The notes under the pieces were generated by a model, which was not told the origin of the DNA, did no database searches, and saw nothing but the letters and a program-made list of their open reading frames with translations. 64,000 bases of DNA, from NCBI GenBank assembly GCA_016845585.1, contig JAERSO010000143.1, forward strand, positions 1-64,000, written 5' to 3'. The stretch comes from Acidimicrobiaceae bacterium (GTDB lineage: Bacteria; Actinomycetota; Acidimicrobiia; Acidimicrobiales; Aldehydirespiratoraceae). The translations under genes and the position numbers were made by a program. Every line of letters begins with the position of its first letter. Within the stretch, counting starts at the first letter, position 1. Below, in pieces: positions 59,240 through 64,000 of the stretch.

Positions 59240-60232
59240 TCACGTCGAGGGCGGGACATCATCGGCGATCTCGCCCACGAGTTCCTCGACGATGTCCTCA
59301 ATGGTGACGAGCCCGGCCGTGCGGCTGTCGACACCCTCGACCAGGGCCAGCCACGTTCCCGTCGACTGCATGCGTTCGAGCAGGGTCGCGATCAGCTGAT
59401 GCGGCCGGCACCGGATGATGGGTGCCGCAATCGCCGCCACAGTGTCCTGTGGCCGGGATCGACTCATTGCGGCCAGGTCCCGGAGCCGGACATGGCCGAT
59501 GACGTCATCGATGCTCGCTCCGACCACCGGGAGACGTCGGTGCCCCACGTCGATCGCGGTCGTGAGTGCGTCGGCGACGGTGCAGCTCGCCGGTACCGAG
59601 ATGATGCGGTCGACGGGAACCATGATCGCGGACACCGCGGCATCGCCGAACGCGAACGAGCGCTCGATCCGATCGACATCGTCGTCGTCGATCTCGCCGG
59701 CTTCAGCGGCTTCCTCGGCCGACGCTCGAAGCTCGGGCTCGGAGAGCACAGTCGAGAAGCTCGCGGCGCTCGGCGACTGTAGGTCTGCGAATCGGACGAT
59801 GAACTGCACCGGCCGCCCCAGGACCCGTGTCAGGCCCGCCACGAACGGCGACAGCCGGAGTGCAGCGCGCGCCGGCGACGAAACGGCGATCGTCTTCGGC
59901 ACGGCTTCGGCATAGACGAACAGGAGCAGTGTCAGGACGACCGACGAGACCGAGACCGCCACGTCGCCGAACGTTCGCTGAGACCAATAGCCGGCGATCG
60001 TCGCCGCGCCCACCTGGCAGAGCAGGGCGAGGAGGAGCACGGCATTCAGCGCCACCGGGAGATCGTCGAGGATCGCCAGGAGCTGCGCGCGGCGCGGCCC
60101 GGGAGGCGCTTCGACGGTGATCTGGGCGCGGCGTACGCGGACCATCGAGACTTCGGCGACGGCGAGCAGGGCGGCAAGGCAGAAACAGGCAGCGAAGGCG
60201 ACGCCGAGGGCAATGTGAGTCGTGCCCTGCAC
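59240..60232 (-). CDS. CNNM/HlyC-type membrane protein with CBS domains
   Basis: About 330 aa. The N-terminal DUF21-type membrane domain has three hydrophobic segments (IALGVAFAACFCLAALLAVAEVSMV, LPVALNAVLLLALLCQVGAATIAGY, VSSVVLTLLLFVYAEAVPKTIAV) including the conserved E-x-x-P-K-T. Two CBS repeats follow (IMVPVDRIISVPASCTVADALTTAIDVGHRRLPVVG; ATLLERMQSTGTWLALVEG, ending GLVTIEDIVEELVGEIADD). Such proteins are linked to magnesium efflux. The usual C-terminal CorC domain is absent. Start is taken as GTG 60232. Confidence 0.85.
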   Translation of the reverse strand: MQGTTHIALGVAFAACFCLAALLAVAEVSMVRVRRAQITVEAPPGPRRAQLLAILDDLPVALNAVLLLALLCQVGAATIAGYWSQRTFGDVAVSVSSVVLTLLLFVYAEAVPKTIAVSSPARAALRLSPFVAGLTRVLGRPVQFIVRFADLQSPSAASFSTVLSEPELRASAEEAAEAGEIDDDDVDRIERSFAFGDAAVSAIMVPVDRIISVPASCTVADALTTAIDVGHRRLPVVGASIDDVIGHVRLRDLAAMSRSRPQDTVAAIAAPIIRCRPHQLIATLLERMQSTGTWLALVEGVDSRTAGLVTIEDIVEELVGEIADDVPPST

Positions 60233-60787
60233 AGGCTCAAGGGGTCCGGTCGGCGAGCGCGTGAACCCGGCAGGAGACGGCATCGAGCTGCTCGTCGCCG
60301 TGGAGATCCACACGGTCGAGTTCGTCCCTGATGGGTGCCGACGCCAGGTCGGGATCACTGACGAGTGTCGGTTCGAACACCGCGCGCGATCCTCTCCTCG
60401 GTGCCGGGCTACTCCGCCAGCGTCGCGGCTCTCGAATTCGGCCCGTAGAGGCCAAGGTCCCGGCCACCGCCGACGTCACCGCCGGGTTCGGTCGCTACCG
60501 GCGGAAACGTCTCTTCTGGCTGTCGCTGTGACTCCGGCGGACCCATGGCTGGTTCTGCTCGGCAGTGATGTCCGTCACCGTCGGGGTGTCGACGTCCGCC
60601 ACCGGACCGCGGTGCCGTTTGCCCGGAGCGTGGGCGGGGTCGGGTCGCGGGCGCCGGAGCCACCTGAGTGCGGTGGCGCTCAGGCCTCCTGCGAGGAGGA
60701 CACGAGTGAGCCGGGTGCTTCTCTCCATGTGTCTCATCGTCGTGTGACTGGTGGCCGACCGCCAGGGTCCTTCGACCTCGTGACCGG
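60233..60787 (-). other. 555-bp stretch without a confident gene
   Basis: The gap lies between the CNNM-like and TauD-like genes. It holds a 77-aa minus-strand frame (60495-60728; MERSTRLTRVLLAGGLSATALRWL, then a basic tail) that could be a small protein with a short hydrophobic helix, and an 80-aa frame (60237-60479) whose C-terminal half looks coding (LVSDPDLASAPIRDELDRVDL). They are in different frames, with a stop between them. This may be the decayed remnant of one small protein gene. No clear promoter or ribosome-binding site is seen. Confidence 0.3.
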
Positions 60788-61831
60788 CTACTGCACGTCC
60801 ACCGTGTAGTCGAACGACGGCGTGCGACCCTCGATCGGCGGAATGCCGGGTTCGCCGTCGTAGTGGAGCACCTCGGGTCGGATCGGCCGCTTGGGTTCCG
60901 CGGAAAGCCACAGGCGCAGGAGATGTCGCGGCGGGAGTGCCGGGTCGTTCTCGAAACCCGATCGGGCATGGAGCACGGTGAAGTTGTTGGCGAAGACCGC
61001 CTCGCCCGACTGCAACGTGAACTCGTGATGCAGCGCCGGGTCGGCGGCCAGCGCCTCGAACATCTCGATTGCTTCGCGATCGAGTTCGGTGATCTCGATC
61101 GAGGGATCGGCGGCCGCCGCCTCCTCGAAGTAGACGCGAACGTATCGGCAGCTCGTGAACCCCTCACAGGTGCTGAACACCGGCAGACGATGCTCGGTGA
61201 TGTCCGGACTCCCGGGCCGGTTCTCTCCGAGGCGGTGATAGCGAAAGCCGCGATAGAGACGTTCGAGCAGGTCTGGTCGGTCGGCCTTCATCACGTCGTG
61301 GATGCTCATGGAGTTCACGAAACGACTGACCCCACCGATCGCCGCCGGTTGGAGGCACAGAAACGTGAGGACGTCGGCGGGGTCCGAGTGCGGCGTGAGC
61401 TCACTGTTGTTGCGGTAGGCGCGCGCGTTCGGGTCGACCGCGGTGACATCGCGGACGTGGCCGAGGCGCTCGCCCATGACGGACTGCGAGACCGGTGTGC
61501 CGAGGCGTAACCCGATGCCCCAGAAGACCCGCTCGATCTCGTGAGTGGACAGCTCCTCCACCGGGAAGCCGTCGAGGATGGCGAACCCGGACCTCTCGAT
61601 CAGCTCGGCTCGCAGCTCCGCGATCGTGTCCTCGAGGCCGCCGAGGGGGAGGTCGCGTTCGGAGAGTGACTCGACCGGTTGCCTTGCGGCCTCGGTGCGG
61701 CGGGCGGCGTCGACGAGCGAACCGAGTTCCCCACTCGGCAGAGAACGCCGGAACGCCGCCAGATCGGTCTCGGCGCTGTGCCAGAGACTCTCGGGCGGAG
61801 GGGTTCCGAACTCCGTCTGCGTGTGCGACAT
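60788..61831 (-). CDS. TauD/TfdA-family 2-oxoglutarate dioxygenase-like protein
   Basis: A 347-aa protein. The H-x-D iron motif lies in NSELTPHSDPADVLTFL and the distal His in NNFTVLHARSGFEND, with the arginine in PPRHLLRLWLS for 2-oxoglutarate. ERSGFAILDGFPVEELS is the typical N-terminal strand. It probably hydroxylates an unknown small substrate. It is separate from the upstream potassium channel gene by about 30-40 bp and may share its transcript. Confidence 0.85.
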   Translation of the reverse strand: MSHTQTEFGTPPPESLWHSAETDLAAFRRSLPSGELGSLVDAARRTEAARQPVESLSERDLPLGGLEDTIAELRAELIERSGFAILDGFPVEELSTHEIERVFWGIGLRLGTPVSQSVMGERLGHVRDVTAVDPNARAYRNNSELTPHSDPADVLTFLCLQPAAIGGVSRFVNSMSIHDVMKADRPDLLERLYRGFRYHRLGENRPGSPDITEHRLPVFSTCEGFTSCRYVRVYFEEAAAADPSIEITELDREAIEMFEALAADPALHHEFTLQSGEAVFANNFTVLHARSGFENDPALPPRHLLRLWLSAEPKRPIRPEVLHYDGEPGIPPIEGRTPSFDYTVDVQ

Positions 61832-61861
61832 GCAGTCTCTCCTCTCGCGACGTCGCTCTGG

Positions 61862-62890
61862 TCAGCGCGCGGCCACGCGGAGGTCGTCGACCTCGCCGGG
61901 GTGTCCGAGCACGACCAGCACATCGCCCTGCTGCAATGTGGTGCTGTTCTCCGGGTTCACGTCGTATCCGTGCTGCTGATTCCGCACCGCGAGCACGAGC
62001 GGAGCATGACCGCACCGCTGCAGCACCGTGCCCAGCTCGGCGCCGACCGAGGACGAATCGTCGGCGAGATGCACCTCCGCGATCCGGACCCCGTGGGATT
62101 CGTCATGGAGGACTTCGTCCAAGAACTCCGCCAAGGTCGGATGCAACGCCAGCGCCCCCATCCGGGACCCACCGATCTCATGGGGGTTGACGACGCGATC
62201 AGCGCCCGCTTGGAAGAACTTCGCCTCGTTGGCCTGTGAGTTGGTGCGTGCGACGATGAAGAGGTCGGCGTTGAGAGCGCGAGCCGACAAGGTGACGTAG
62301 AGATTGTCGGCATCGCTGTCGAGTGCGGCGATCAGCGTGCGCGCCCGTTGAACCCCGGCTTGGAGCAGCGTGTCGTCATCGGTGGCCTCGGCGATGATGA
62401 CCGGCTGGTCGCCGTCGGGTCGGTAGGCCCGGTCGATGACCACCAGATCGCCGTCGTGCCGGCCGACGTAGTGACTGATGGCGCGCCCCACTCGGCCTGC
62501 GCCGGCGAGGATCACGTGGTCGCTCATGTGCTGGATCATGCGATAGTCCTTCCGCAGGCGGAATCCGTCATTGATGCTTCCCTCGACGACTGCTTCCACC
62601 ATGACACCGAGGGTGTAGAGGGCACCGCTGACGCCGAAGAAGACGAGGAGAAGGGTGAAGGCCCGGTACGAGCGGTCGATCTCGTCGGCGGGACCGATCT
62701 CGCCGAATCCGACCGTGGTCACGGTGATGGCCGTTTGGTAGAACGCGTCGAAGAAGTCGAGACCGAGGACCCGGTAGCCGACCACACCGACACCCATCAC
62801 CAACCCGAGGATGAAGAGACCCCCGCGGACCCGCCGCCATGGGTCGGCGGGAATCGCGGGCGACTGCCGAGGCATCAATCGAACCTTCAT
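61862..62890 (-). CDS. Potassium channel protein with TrkA-N (RCK) domain
   Basis: A 342-aa, two-helix channel. Membrane helix 1 is GLFILGLVMGVGVVGYRVLG, the selectivity filter ITVTTVGFGEIGP, and helix 2 AFTLLLVFFGVSGALYTLGVMVEAVV. The cytoplasmic part has an NAD-binding RCK domain (HVILAGAGRVGRAISHYV) and a TrkA-C-like tail (VLQRCGHAPLVLAVRNQQHGYDVNP). It controls potassium flux in response to a bound nucleotide. The start could be ATG 62875 (AAGG eight bases upstream) rather than 62890; the track start at 62920 is less likely. Confidence 0.9.
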   Translation of the reverse strand: MKVRLMPRQSPAIPADPWRRVRGGLFILGLVMGVGVVGYRVLGLDFFDAFYQTAITVTTVGFGEIGPADEIDRSYRAFTLLLVFFGVSGALYTLGVMVEAVVEGSINDGFRLRKDYRMIQHMSDHVILAGAGRVGRAISHYVGRHDGDLVVIDRAYRPDGDQPVIIAEATDDDTLLQAGVQRARTLIAALDSDADNLYVTLSARALNADLFIVARTNSQANEAKFFQAGADRVVNPHEIGGSRMGALALHPTLAEFLDEVLHDESHGVRIAEVHLADDSSSVGAELGTVLQRCGHAPLVLAVRNQQHGYDVNPENSTTLQQGDVLVVLGHPGEVDDLRVAAR

Positions 62891-62994
62891 CACGGCGTTG
62901 GTTCTACCCCGCGAGCGCACGGCGCGCGGTGATCGGGCGTGGCATCGATCGACCGTAGCGCGGCGGCCAGACGGCTGCGCAATACTGCGGCTCT

Positions 62995-64000
<1,006 letters not shown>

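Overview
The window is G+C-rich and gene-dense, from a bacterial chromosome that looks like an environmental actinobacterium. Supporting signs are several LLM-class F420-type oxidoreductases, a PaaX-type regulator, frequent GTG starts, tightly overlapping genes (ATGA/GTGA/TAGTG), and many apparently leaderless genes with a TAnnnT box 6-9 nt before the start codon. Acidimicrobiia would fit the gene mix, but this is a guess. I see no rRNA, tRNA, CRISPR array, insertion sequence or replication origin.

Layout. 0-0.4 kb: end of an ABC substrate-binding protein gene with a terminator. 0.4-7.8 kb: a Rieske oxygenase, a decayed glyoxalase-fold gene, a minus-strand operon (2OG-Fe oxygenase, two tandem cytosine-deaminase-like amidohydrolases, a 6-pyruvoyl-tetrahydropterin synthase homologue), and a divergent UbiD/UbiX pair. 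This looks like a ring-attack and ring-opening catabolic region. 7.8-12.8 kb: LLM oxidoreductase, phytoene-desaturase-like oxidoreductase and a lone form-II CoxL-like molybdenum hydroxylase subunit.

12.9-14.3 kb holds the most striking gene: a linalool dehydratase/isomerase-like reading frame broken only by two in-frame TGA codons nine codons apart. That is the spacing recalled for the two active-site cysteines of LinD (C171 and C180). Each TGA is followed by a hairpin fitting the bacterial SECIS pattern; the second has a GGUCU loop at the same distance from UGA as in E. coli fdhF. I read this as a double-selenocysteine enzyme that ORF callers split in two. No selA/B/C/D is visible in the window.

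14.4-28 kb: an LLM remnant, an amidohydrolase, a frameshifted alpha/beta hydrolase, and envelope genes (acyltransferase, M15-like peptidase, MscS channel with a cyclic-nucleotide-binding domain, GT39-like glycosyltransferase, membrane sulfatase, small membrane protein, methyltransferase), plus a LysR gene. 28-41.2 kb: a D-cysteine desulfhydrase/ACC-deaminase-like gene and a LysR gene, divergent from a compact eight-gene operon (class III and class V PLP enzymes, MttB-like methyltransferase, dimethylglycine-dehydrogenase-like flavoprotein, hydroxyisobutyrate-dehydrogenase-like enzyme, aldehyde dehydrogenase, SelA-fold PLP enzyme, DUF4392/glutamate-cyclase-like protein). It suggests an undescribed route for an N-methylated amine or amino acid.

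41.3-49.5 kb: a broken PAS-GGDEF-EAL gene, an LLM oxidoreductase, and lipid or general genes (thioesterase, DedA, patatin, acyltransferase, EamA transporter, SDR). 49.6-59.2 kb: a second catabolic cluster with an acyl-CoA dehydrogenase, PaaX regulator, a NicD/NicX-like pair, LysR, aspartate dehydrogenase, 3-hydroxyanthranilate dioxygenase, DapA-family lyase, aldehyde dehydrogenase and alpha/beta hydrolase. It points to hydroxypyridine or aminophenolic-acid breakdown. 59.2-64 kb: CNNM/CBS membrane protein, a poorly coding 555-bp gap, TauD-like dioxygenase, a TrkA-N potassium channel, and an acyl-CoA dehydrogenase cut by the window end.
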